64,000 nucleotides of DNA, taken from NCBI RefSeq assembly GCF_019175385.1, contig NC_083344.1:28832231-28896230 (forward strand). Direction: 5' to 3'. The notes beneath the pieces were generated by a model that was not told the origin of the DNA, ran no database searches, and worked only from the letters and a program-made list of their open reading frames with translations. The translations under genes and the position numbers were made by a program. Numbering within the stretch: the first letter of the stretch is position 1; each line of letters begins with the position of its first letter. The DNA is from Lycium barbarum. Taxonomy: Eukaryota; Streptophyta; Magnoliopsida; Solanales; Solanaceae. Positions 21,474 through 32,113 of this stretch are shown here, in pieces.

Positions 21474-21594
21474 CGACGAAATTATACTGGCCTTAATGGG
21501 TCCAAATGCATGAAAGTTTCGAAGTTAAGCGTGCTGGAACCAGAGCAATTCTGGGATGGGTGACCCCCCTGGGAAGTATACCGAATTTTCATAG
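21474..21594 (+). other. 5S rRNA-like sequence inside element E
   Basis: It aligns without gaps to plant 5S rRNA from position 1 through the C-box, with one extra C near the 3' part. AGTTAAGCGTGCT (21523-21535) is identical to the box A region. GGATGGGTGACC (21554-21565) and TGGGAAGT (21570-21577) are identical to the box C region, at the natural spacing. The first 49 bases match only about half. TTTT follows 11 bases after the C-box part. The comparison uses 5S sequence from memory. Element G has the homologous sequence at the same place. Confidence 0.8.
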
Positions 21595-22532
21595 ATATTG
21601 CTATAAAAGAAAAATAGGAACTCTGGAGTAACCTAAAGAAAAGGAAAATGTATGGAGTAGTCAGTACCCTTACAGGGGTCGCGCAGAGCGAAGCAGACCT
21701 ATGGGTGAAAAGAAGAAAACGCAATATCGCCCAGGAATTTGGGGCGAGGTTGATCAACCGTCGGAAATATTTGTAAGTAAGATAGTAGCGGGCGTATATA
21801 TGTGTGCGATTCTCATCTGGTGACCAAACTAGCTAGGAAGTAAGTTCCAGCAACAAATGCTGCAATATACGGAAGGCATTAATGAAAGTGGTCTAACTCT
21901 GACTATTATTCTGTATGTCATACTTCTGCGCCCCTGATATGGACGAGGCTTTGTCTCTTATGCTTTCGTACTTTTGAATCTGATCATGTTTTTGTCCGAT
22001 ATGCCTCTGTACGTCCGACACTGATCACAAATCTGTCCGATAAACCTCTGTACGTCTGACTCTGATCTCGGATCTGTTTGATGCCCTCCCATATATCTGA
22101 CTTTGACTACGAATCCGTCCGCCATAGTTCCGTACATTCGACTCCGATTTCGAATCTGTCCGATACGCTTCTACGCGTCCGATCCCAGTTATGAACCTGA
22201 TTGGTATGATATGGGAATATGATAATGTGGTAAGGGACCGAGGAGTGTAACAAGAAGTGATATTGATTATGATGTCCGAAAAGCATTGAAGGAAAGGAAG
22301 AAGGGACACAATGTCTGTGAAGGAGCGAAAAGCATTCATCTGCTACTGGAATATAATTCTTGGCCCAGTGACTGTGTGGGATAGGAGAAGATATGTTATA
22401 AAAGCATATGAGTCAGTAAGGTGAAGAATTACTCCATCATTTTGGTAAAGAATCCATATCGGAAAGTCAACAAGGGACGATTATAAAAAGAACCCTCCCG
22501 AAGTAGTAAGACGCCCCATGAGGTCAATTTAA
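21595..22532 (+). other. non-coding interior of element E
   Basis: No open frame with domains. It contains the 41-bp repeat array (about 21970-22190). The last stretch before the hairpin, around 22515-22532, matches the end of element G (near 32114-32130). Confidence 0.7.
21970..22190. repeat. 41-bp tandem repeat array inside element E
   Basis: Five consecutive units of 41 bp, such as TGATCACAAATCTGTCCGAT followed by AAACCTCTGTACGTCTGACTC. They resemble the repeats of the element's own LTR. Confidence 0.88.
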
Positions 22533-22566
22533 CATTCGAGGACGAATGTTTTAAAGGGGGGGAGGA
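22533..22566 (+). promoter_or_regulatory. pre-polypurine hairpin and polypurine tract of element E
   Basis: CATTCG-AGGA-CGAATG (22533-22548) is a perfect six-base inverted repeat. AAAGGGGGGAGGA follows up to the LTR start at 22567. It primes plus-strand synthesis. Confidence 0.88.
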
Positions 22567-25500
22567 TGTTACATCCGGCATTTTTGCATATTCGAAAAAT
22601 TTGAGATAACTTGACTTGTAATGAATAAAGCTATATTTGGACCTTGCTTGGTATGAATGTGTCGGCTATGAATACATCGGTGTGGAATTTCGAAAGGAGG
22701 CCAAGGGCAAAATTGGAATTTTGGAAAAACTTGCCTCATGAAATACAAAATCTAGCCAATTGGACTAAAAAAAAATAAGAAAGTGAGGCCCAACAAGGGA
22801 AGGCCCAACCGGCCATGTACACTTAGCCCAGGCCCATGGGATTAAATTTCCATGTGATGATATATTCATCCATATCCTAAGAACATTCAAGAGAAAACAA
22901 GAAAAATCAAGAGGAAAAAAAGAAAGAAGGCCTACGGCTAAGAAGAGAGAAAAGAAAGAAAAGAAAGAAAAAAATTTGGGGCCTAATCTTGGATTCAAAA
23001 ATTCATTCCTTGTGAAATAACTACTAAGTTCAAAGTCCTCTACAACTTGGTACAATTAGTTTGGCAAGAGGACAACTTTTGTAACAAGTGAAGAACTTGG
23101 AGGAAAGGTAAGAATTTTCTGCTTTTGACCTGTTATGAGAGGTGTATGTATGTTGTAGTAAGTTGAAATGAATGAAAAACATGGAAATTTTGTGTGTTGA
23201 GATTTATGCATGTTGGCCGTGTACATGAATGTGTTGTAAGTATATGATGACTTGAATTCATGTGGTAATCTAGTTGTGGTTATGGTGGAAATTGTATTAG
23301 AAATGAAAGTTGAATGAATTAGTGAAAGTTGGAAATTATAAGGTATGGCCGTGTGGTGCTATGTGTAGGATGGAATATGAACTAAATTTCTCTAGTATGT
23401 TAATTGTGTTATTGTGAAATGAATGAAAGAATAATGGTTCTTGTTGTCATGGAAGAATAGTTGTTAAGTTGTTGTAGGAAATTATGCAAGTTTATTGTAA
23501 CTTATGTAAATGTGGGAATGAAAGTAGTAAGAGGCAAATTATGGTTGGCATTGATGAAGTTGAAAGATAGAAGTATATCATGAACATGTTTGCTAAAAGA
23601 TTGGAAGTTGCGAGCGAATTATACTTTTGGTAGGAAACTTGTATATGGTGTATACCCTATGTATATCTTGTGAAAATGGTATGATATGATTCCGAATGGT
23701 ATTGTAATGACTTTGATTAGAATAAATGAGAGAATGTTGGTATTGATTTAGGAGCGTGAAGTCGAAATGAGGATTATTGTATTATGTCGTAAATTAGACT
23801 AATGGTGTATATTATGAATTATGATAACTGTTGATGTTGTTGATATTGTTGTTGGTTGTTTGGAGCCGAGTTGAATCTCGGGGAGGCTATATGTATAGGG
23901 GAGGTGCTGCCCAAATTCTTATAGACAAGTATTGGTTAAGGTTAGAAATGTTAAGTCTCATGAATAGTAACTGGTAAATGTGACCATTTGCAGTTTTTGA
24001 GCGAAACAGGAATCGAGTTTGGACGAGCGTAGGACACAACCAAGGTATGTAAAGCCTGCCCCTTCCTTCTTAGGCATGTTCTGAACATAATAGGCTCGGC
24101 CGCGAGCCTTAAGTACGACTCCGTTCCTCGGAATTCGAGACGGAAAACCGCTCCAATTCCTTCAGTACAATTGAAACCATTTTCTTACAAGTTGCCTTTA
24201 AAGCGAACTTTTGTACGAAACTTCCCTAAACGGATTCGGAACACTTCCAAACGATTATGGATGACCTCATAAGGTCTATTATCCGTAATTTACATATGTT
24301 GCCTCGAGTTGGTCCGAGGCGGGCCCACAAGGCCCGATATCTTCTGTATAACTTTAAACACTTCCGTTTTGTCCGATTTTCTCAAAAAACATCTGGACTA
24401 TTATTTTGGTTATGATATGACTATTTTTATGCAATTCTTACAAAATGACTTCTGAACATCTGAGAATCTGATTCTGATAATCATCTGTCGTGCCTTCCCA
24501 AGTAGGATATAGGCGCATATTATGAATGCTATCCGAATACTCTGATTTGACTCGCCATTTAGCCTACTTCAGTTTGATTGGGTCTGCATAATGATCCTTA
24601 TGTATATGGTTTCTCACTAATCAGTTCGTGCATGTGCTATGATTCCTTTCACCAGATCCCGGGCCAGTTTATATCGTGCGGATGGGCTGTCGAGTCCCTT
24701 GTCGGGGGCCGGGTCCCATGTATGAATTCCGAAGTATGATGTGTCCGGTTCCGGGGTACTGTGGTATATGTTGCCCCGGTTACCATGTATATGTTACGAA
24801 GTATGATGTGTCCGTTTTCCCAGCGTGTGATCTGTCCCCGGGGTTACCGTGGTTATGATATGATGTGTTATGTGACGGAGATGTTCGAAGGTGTGAAATC
24901 TTCTGAAATATGATATGTTGTGGCGCCAAAGGCAGGAGTGGCGACCACGTTCTTGTGCCCTATTATGATTCTGTCTGTCTGATTGGATTCTGATTCTGTC
25001 TGTCCGTATGGATTATGATTCTGTCAGGTATCCTTCCGTCTGTCTGCCTGGACTACGACTCTGTCCGGTATATCTCTGTCTGTTCGTTGGATTACGATTC
25101 CGTTTGCTATATTTCTATACTTTTGGTTCAGACTATGATTATGTTTGTTATGTTTCTGCTTTACATACTCGGTACATTTTTCGTACTGACCCTCGGTTCT
25201 TCGGGGGCTGCGCTACATGCCCGCAGGTACAGACGCACTTGGAGACACGCCGCCAGTCTAGGGCTCAGATTCTGATATTTTGGAGAGCTTCTTTGATCCG
25301 GAGCGTGTACTTTTGGTATATATCTTCTGTCTTCTGTATATTCTGTATGTATGGCAACTCCGGGTACGGCGGGGCCCTGTCCCATCATATGACTCTGTAT
25401 GTCTGTTAGAGGCCTGTAGATATGTTTGTGGGTTAGGGTCTTTCTGTACGGATGTGTGTGTATGTTGTGTTTGGGGCGACCCCATTCGCCGCGGCGGCCG

Positions 25501-25763
25501 GTCCGCATATGTTTATATGTGGCTTTGTTGGCCGGTGTGGCCTTTGTTGGTATTTTCTGTGCGCAGGGTTATTTTGGATAGTCTGTAAAACAAAGGAAAC
25601 TCTGCCAAAATTTTTCTGGAAATTATCTAAATTTGAAATATAGCCTTGACGGCTTCTGCTTTATACTTGAATGCGTTTGATAACCTTTGAGATAGCATTG
25701 GATAGATGTGTTTGGGTGCCCAGATCGGGTACTAGTCACGGCCTACGGGGTTGGGTCGTGACA
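22567..25763 (+). repeat. 3' LTR of element E
   Basis: 3197 bp, nearly identical to 16402-19586, including splice-like motifs, 39-41-bp repeats (about 24963-25140) and the double hairpin (about 25165-25228). Confidence 0.92.
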
Positions 25764-25768
25764 CGATC
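25764..25768. repeat. right target-site duplication of element E
   Basis: CGATC directly after the LTR end GTGACA; identical to 16397-16401. Confidence 0.92.
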
Positions 25769-25852
25769 TTTGAGGAGTATGTTATCTTCCATCTTCCTTT
25801 GGCTTTTTTAAGGTTCAGATTCGAGGACGAATCCTTTTCAAGAAGGGGAGTA
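25769..25852 (+). promoter_or_regulatory. 3' interior end of element D: hairpin and polypurine tract
   Basis: The interrupted frame stops within about 15 codons. GATTCG-AGGA-CGAATC (25818-25833) is a perfect inverted repeat with an outer pair swapped relative to E. AAGAAGGGGAG then leads to the LTR. Confidence 0.82.
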
Positions 25853-26679
25853 TCATATGACCCTACTCGGCACACCTCGCTTGAAGGCTCACATTGAAGA
25901 CCAAGGCATGGGACTCCAATCCATTCAAGATAGAAGGATGACCAAAGGAGCATTAGAGACCCATGTAGAGGCACACAATCCCCATACGAAGTCCTATGAA
26001 GTATGGAAAGCAGCTTGGAGGGGAATGAAAGAAAAAGCTACAAGAAAGAAGGCCAACACTCAGAGTGGCTAGAGTCGCAAAGGGAAAGAAATGCAATTGT
26101 GGCTAGACGTGCAAAGGAGGGCCATAAATGCAAAAGGGCCACATTTGCAAGCTTGAGGATTGGATGATGGCTATATGTGCAAGAGGAGCCTTTTTCGGAT
26201 TTCAAGCCAACATCGGATTAATGGCATTCTTGTAATAACTAGCCTAGCTCTTAAGTCTCTTAGCATTTATACTAGACTTAGGTGATTTTCATCTTTAGAT
26301 TATGTTGAATGAAGAAACCCTTATGAGAGATTGTAGTTGATAGCTTTAGATTACTATAGATTGTTTGGTTGGTTAACCAAGTGTTGCTTCCTAGTTGTGA
26401 AGTGAATTGCTTAATTCCATCGAATTCAATGTTGCTCATTTGTGGATTCATTTGAGTCATTTGTTGATTTGAATTACTTAGGTTCTAGGGTTTGTAAATC
26501 CGATTGGAAGTGTTAGGGTTTAATATACCCTTTCTTATCCATAGATTTCTTGCTCTTGGGTCAAGTATCTATCATCTATTCTCCTTAATCCCCAATTCTT
26601 CATCTATCTTTGTTTTCCTTTATTTTGATTTTCTTGTTCTTTTGTTTTTCTTAGAGTTTCCTTAGGTTGAATCTTATCA
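25853..26679 (+). repeat. 3' LTR of element D
   Basis: 827 bp; it starts TCATATGACCC (two changes from TGATAAGACCC) and ends CTTATCA. It is more diverged from its partner than the E LTRs are, consistent with D being older than E. Confidence 0.85.
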
Positions 26680-26684
26680 TATAA
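26680..26684. repeat. right target-site duplication of element D
   Basis: TATAA, identical to 13247-13251. Confidence 0.85.
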
Positions 26685-26929
26685 GAATTCCCTTTTTCCC
26701 TAACTGTGCGTTCTATTTCATATATTTTATTTTACTTTTGTATGAATTTTATAAACAAATGAGAAACTTTTTTCTTACCTCCTACCTCGACCCTTACCCC
26801 ACCACCGCTTGCCCACCACCTCCCCCCCCCCCCCCCCCCACACACCATATTTTCTATTTCATATATTTTACCTTATTTTTATAAACATATTTTAAAAATG
26901 GGAGATTTTTTCTTACACCACACCCCATT
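26685..26929 (+). other. rest of C1 leader, then AT-rich duplicated stretch with poly-C
   Basis: 26685 to about 26720 continues the C1 leader (compare 40080-40110). Then two similar stretches of about 80-100 bp, each starting TTCTATTTCATATATTTTA, flank a C tract of about 18 (26822-26839). No gag follows. Confidence 0.55.
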
Positions 26930-29002
26930 TGTTACACCTCGTAGTTTGGTATGTTAAGATTCGTTAGGTGTTAGCTGCGTAATCGTTGATACTGGAGTAC
27001 CTTCTAGGCTATATTAGATTATATGCGCCTACCTTAGGATTTTGAGAGTTCAAGTTCATATAATAAGCCAGGGAAGCATTGGAGGGCGAGTGGATTAAGG
27101 AAATTAAGTTGTTGGAACTTTGGAGAAAAGATGGGGGACAATTTTGACCCAACTTGGAGAAGGAATATCTTTTAGTATATGAGGATTTTTAAGGCAAAGC
27201 AAAAGTCTAAATTGAAGTCCATGAAGTATAGTTTCCAACGCAACAAACCGTGAATCAATCCGACATCGGGGTTAAATGTTATGAGCATTTTAACATGGGT
27301 GTCAGAGCAAGGAATTAACCCTGCGCGAATGCCCCAGAAAGTGGCGCGAACGCGCAGAGGAGGACCCAGCAACTTAGCCTGAACGTGCCAGGAGGCAGCG
27401 CGATCGCGCTGAGCAGATTTTATGTCGGTCCAAGTAGATTCTGGAAGACTATTTAAGGGGGGCTTACCCACCTTTCTTCATCCAAAACACACCAGAAAAT
27501 CCCCAAATATTCTGAAAATTTCCCACAACTTCCCAACATCAAAATTTAGCCCTAATGAAGTATAGTCTCTGAATTTAGGTTCAGACAGCGTATAGTTGCG
27601 ATTATAATATCGTATTGCAGTGAATTTTGGCTGGAATTCAAGGGGGAAAGTTAAGATATTGTGGTTCTAGCGGAGGTAAGGTATGAATCTTCCTTTATTG
27701 ATATTTATTTAGGCGTATTTACAAAGGTAGAACTATTAAATGATCGTATACCAAATTTGTTGGTTGAGAAAATTGAATAAACATCGTGTGGGATGTTTTG
27801 TGGAATACATTGGTATTGGTGATGTTGTTATTGGCGTTGGTGTTGTTGTTGTTGTTGGTTGTTGGATTGTGATTTCTGGCTAGGGATACAAACAGGGGAG
27901 ATGTTGCTCGAATTTCGGCAGATTCTAAAGAAGTCTAATTTAAAGACGTGAGATAGGCAGATGACGATAGTTATAATAGTAGTATGATTTTTCTTGAATG
28001 TAGATTTACGAGCTTGGGAGAATAAACGTTAAGTAATAGAAGGCCGAAATGGTATGTTAAGGTTGTTTCTTCTTTTCTTAGCATGTTTCCATATATGGTA
28101 AGAGCGTGATTAACCTTATGACTCGAGAGTTGTCAAAGTAGAGCTTGTCATGCTGCTGTCTAGTTTCAGAGTGCTATGTTATTCTTTCTGAGGGGCCACA
28201 TCCCCTCCCTATGTCCTTGAGTTATAGAGAGACAGAAGAGGCATGTTATAGTATTAGTGTTTTTCAGCATACACATGATTTACTGCATGGTATATATGTT
28301 TTCTTTAGCCTGGCCACTTGGTCAGTGAGACATTTTATATTACCTGGCCTATGAGCCACGGAGTTATTACCTGACCTATGAGCCATGGAGTTATTACCTG
28401 GCCTATGGGCCACAGAGTTATTACTTGACCTACGGATCATGGAGTTATTACCTGGCCTATGGGCCACGGAGTTATTACCTGACCTAAGTAGAGTACTTCC
28501 AGATGTTTTCTTGAAATATCTAGAGTATAGCTTGTTACTTTATTTTAGTTGTTACCTTGCCTTACATATTCAATTCATTATTCGTACTGACGTCCCTTTT
28601 GTCTGAGGGTGCTGTATTCATGCCTGCAGGTGCAGATCGACAGATTGATAGGCCTCCCCAGTAGACACGATCTGACATCAGCTGATTGGGGAGCTCCCTT
28701 CGTGTTCGGAGTTGCCAGGTTCTTTGGAGTCTTTCCTTTTTATTCCAGATTGTATGGTACAGTCACACATCTCCCTAGAGGCTTGTAGACGAGTCCTGTA
28801 AATAGTGTGTTTGTGTGATAGTTTTGTCGGCTTGTATATGCCCGTTGGATGCTGTTGGTTTTGTACGATTAAAGCAGCCTCTCGGCTTGCTCAGTTATAT
28901 ATATATATATTGTGTGTGCGCCCAGTTCAAATGAGACAGTTAACATTTTTATATATCTCCAGATTAGACATTATCGGTTTAAGTTGGGGGTCACTCCCTA
29001 GG
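26930..29002 (+). repeat. LTR F, nearly complete solitary LTR
   Basis: It starts TGTTACACCTCG. Near 27310-27425 lies a cluster of GCGCG palindromes, with TATTTAAG at 27450-27457. A splice-like site is near 27678. It has a 27-bp repeat array (28344-28490) and the double-hairpin module (28566-28631; stem 2 CCC/GGG, stem 1 lost). It ends at CCTAGG, about a dozen bases short of the usual GGGTCGTGACA, where it joins C2 LTR sequence. No interior belonging to it is seen. Confidence 0.75.
28344..28490. repeat. 27-bp tandem repeats in LTR F
   Basis: Five to six units of the type GAGTTATTACCTGGCCTATG plus GGCCACG. The unit contains the palindrome GGCC-TATG-GGCC; alternate copies are degraded. Confidence 0.85.
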
Positions 29003-29266
29003 ACGAGTCGACGCTTCGTCGATTGTGCCATAGAATTGAGCTAGAGCGAAGGCCATTCGACGAACAGGTCGATGCTCCGTCGATCAGTTCAGCGAACCGT
29101 CCTTCTCATGATAAAAACACTTGGATTGTAGAAGGGGGTAGGAAATTGGTCATGAATGTGTGAATAGTGTCATTGTTGAGTAGTAGTTTGGGGTGGATGA
29201 TGAATATTGGTATGTTGTGATTGTAAATATGTTATGAACGACATCTAGAATATGGAATAAGTATTA
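29001..29266 (+). repeat. 5' LTR of C2, first piece
   Basis: 29001-29107 matches 44599-44705, then it jumps to a match with 45139-45297, so about 430 bp are deleted relative to the other LTR. It includes CGTCGA palindromes. At 29266 it meets the truncated LTR of G. Confidence 0.8.
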
Positions 29267-32071
29267 ATACCTACCTACCAGAGTTGGCATCCAAATAACT
29301 AATCCAGATTTAATACGCACAGATTTATACAGATGTAAGGCAAATCGCACGAAAACCTATACATACATAACCATATACATAAGCCGTTAAGGCTGTTATA
29401 ACATACGGGCGGCACACGCGACAAATCACACAGACGTACCTGACCAACAATGACCCATAACCCACATACATGTCTACAGGCAAAATCAGATGACGGGACA
29501 GGTCCCCGCCGTACCCCTAAACAGCCATAAATAAAAAAATATAAACAATAAAAAGGTCTGCACCCAAAAACACGGGCTCCAGGACAAAGGAGCACTCCAA
29601 GCAGCAGAACGGCTATCCTAAGCTGGCGTCGTATCACAAGGAGTGTCTGTACCTGCGAGCATGTAACGCAGCACCCGAAGAATAGGGGGTCAGTACAGAA
29701 TATGTACTGAGTATGTAAAGCATGGAACATAACAAATAAAGTTGTAATCGGAACCGGAAGCGCAGAAGCATAACAGACAGAACCATAATCAGAATCAGAA
29801 GTACTAGGAAAACTTACCTCATTCAAAGCATAAAAATACTTCTTATATTCCTAATCTTACATGCAGGATCATATGCAGAAACAGATAACAGATAACAGAT
29901 CTCGGCCCTCCGGGGAGGGACGCGGTAACAGATCCTGGCCCTCTATTGCGGGACGCGGTGACAGAATCATCATATGCCATCCTGGCCGCCGCCCCATATC
30001 ATCATATATATACATATAACAGAACCCGACCCGCAAGGGAGAGGGACGTGGTGAACAATGCAGAGGAAGTCGCACGATAACATATCCTGGCCCGGGCTCA
30101 GTGAAAAGACATATTGAGGCGACCACGAGCAGATTAATGAGAAACCATATGCATATAAATCTCTTTCCAGACTCAATGAAGCAATCCAAACGACAGATCA
30201 GTATGAAGGAATCGGACGATAGTAATAATATATATATATATACCCCTTTGGATGGCACGATAGATAGTATCAAAAACAAGATTCTGGAATCGTTCTACAT
30301 ATCACAATACGTTATAAGGATCATTAGAATAGTTACAACGTTTATCGTTTGATAACGGAATAATGATCAAAAGTTTCCTTTGGAGGCCGTGTGAAAATAA
30401 GTCCAAAAGAGTGATACAGAAGGTCACGGAAATTGTGGGCCCACCTCGGGTCAACTCGAGGTGGCGTACAGAAATTTACGAACATTAGACTTGATGGGGT
30501 TACCTATAAAAGTTTTAGAGCATTCCGGTTCCGTTTGTGAAAGTTACCTATATTCAAGCTACTTTACTAATTAAACATGGAGTACTTAATTCAATTATAT
30601 TGAATGAATAAGGGTCAAATCTACGCTCGGATTTCTAGGAGTAGAGTAGTCCCCGAGGCTCGAATCATAACCTATTATACCTAAGACATGCCAAGAGAAT
30701 GAAAGGCAAAGCTTTACATACCTTTTCCTCTTCTTACGCTACTCCAAATTCAAGCTCCAAACTCTCCAAAATCTACAATTGGTCACATTTACCAAACATT
30801 AATTAAAAGCCTTTAGAAGTTCAATTTTTAATCCATACTTGTCTACAGAAATTTGGGCAGCATCTCCCCTATATATTCAACATCCCCGAGAATTTAACTC
30901 GGCCAAAATATCAACAACAACACCCACAGCAATACCAACAACATTCACAATCACTACAAAACACATTCTAACATAAATAGTCTTCCTTTCTACATAATGC
31001 AACAACTTCTACCCCAACTTCACACTTTCAAACTAATGTCAACGTTTTCATATTCATTCACTAATTCAAGACCATTCAAATATAATTCGAAAGCATTTCA
31101 CATTATTCTACAAAATATACAAAAGTTCCACCAAAACCATAATCCACCCAAAACCTCCAATCTTCAACATAAACATTCACAACACATTTTTATCTCCCAA
31201 TTTCATTAACAACAACCACAATTTTCATGTTACAACTCCATTTCCTCAATTACATAATTTATAATAAAATCACATACTTTCCGTCAACAACTCCACAACA
31301 AATTTTTCATGCTAACTTGAACTAGAATTCTTCCATTTGCATTAAAAAGCCATTACAACACAATTAATACACTAAATAAAATGAATTCATCTCCTCTCCA
31401 ATACACAATGCCACACGGCCACACACACTCACACACACTCCTACACAACACCCAAATTTCATACTTTCTTTCATTTCCACATACTACAACATATATAACC
31501 TTCCATAACATAATAAGAACATGAAATTCTTACCTTTTCTTCAACTTTCCACTTGCCGCAAACGTAGTTTTCTCGTTGAAATAATTATACCACGTTGAAG
31601 AGCACCTTGAACTTAGTAGAAATACATGAAGAAACAAATTTTTGGATCAAGATTGAAGAGCTTGATTTTTTTTTCTTTTCTTGCTCTAGCCGAATGGATT
31701 CTTTTTTTGTGCTCTTTTTTTTTTTTTTTGTTTTCTTGAAAACTCTAGAATGAAAATGATGGATGGCCCCTTATTTATTTAATTGTCTTGAATTAATTCC
31801 CATGGGCTTGGCCATGCCTCTATATGGCCGGCCACACTACATAGATTGGGCCTTTCATTTTTTTTTTTGAGCCCAACTAGTTGGCTAACATTTGTAGTTC
31901 ATGAAACAAATTTTCAAAATTGCAATTTTTGCCTTTATCCTCCCTCGATATTTTTGCATCAATATTTCTCATGAACAACTTATATACTAAGTAAAATCAA
32001 AATGTGGCCTTATCTCTTACAAGTCACAATTATTTCAAATTTTCCGAATGTGCAAAATACGGGATATAACA
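29267..32071 (-). repeat. 3' LTR of element G (outer end deleted)
   Basis: Nearly identical to 35991-38862 but starting about 55 bp inside it. The double hairpin is at 29650-29718, with one pair broken. Hairpin-forming repeats with CCCTC/GAGGG lie at about 29900-30060. Open frames at 29299-30279 and 30997-31209 recur in the other LTR and are not judged coding. Confidence 0.88.
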
Positions 32072-32113
32072 TCCTCCCCCCCCCCCCCCCCTTAGAACAT
32101 TCGTCCTCGAATG
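32072..32113 (-). promoter_or_regulatory. pre-polypurine hairpin and polypurine tract of element G
   Basis: The minus strand reads CATTCG-AGGA-CGAATG (32098-32113), then a tract with 16 consecutive G up to the LTR. The G run is longer than in E, C2 or K. Confidence 0.85.

Larger units (their letters stand above)
16402..25763 (+). mobile_element. element E, gag-only Ty3/gypsy element with internal 5S-like domain
   Basis: A complete 9.36-kb insertion into D with perfect CGATC duplications. LTRs of 3185 bp (16402-19586) and 3197 bp (22567-25763) look nearly identical, which indicates recent insertion; one visible difference is a 16-bp stretch present only in the second copy near 23265. The interior is only about 3 kb: primer site, leader, gag, the first bases of a decayed protease, a 5S rRNA-like sequence, a 41-bp repeat array, hairpin and polypurine tract. 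Pol is missing. Element G has the same plan. Confidence 0.92.
13252..26679 (+). mobile_element. element D, non-autonomous Ty3/gypsy-like element with unknown ORF
   Basis: LTRs 13252-14103 and 25853-26679 are flanked by perfect TATAA duplications. It is inserted in the C1 leader and split by element E. Without E it is about 4.06 kb. The interior holds a Gag C-terminal remnant, an aspartic protease region, then about 1.2 kb of unrecognised coding-like sequence, then a hairpin and polypurine tract. Reverse transcriptase, RNase H and integrase are missing. No primer site is recognised after the 5' LTR. Confidence 0.85.

Noticed and set aside
21474..21594. A functional 5S rRNA gene
   Set aside because: Only the internal promoter boxes are well kept; the outer stem and 5' half are too diverged for a ribosomal 5S RNA, so it is annotated as 5S-derived.
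29299..30279. Open frames of 68-175 codons on the minus strand in the G LTR, with shorter versions at 36252-36974
   Set aside because: They lie in the LTR across repeats and hairpins; length differs between near-identical copies, which is not expected for a gene.
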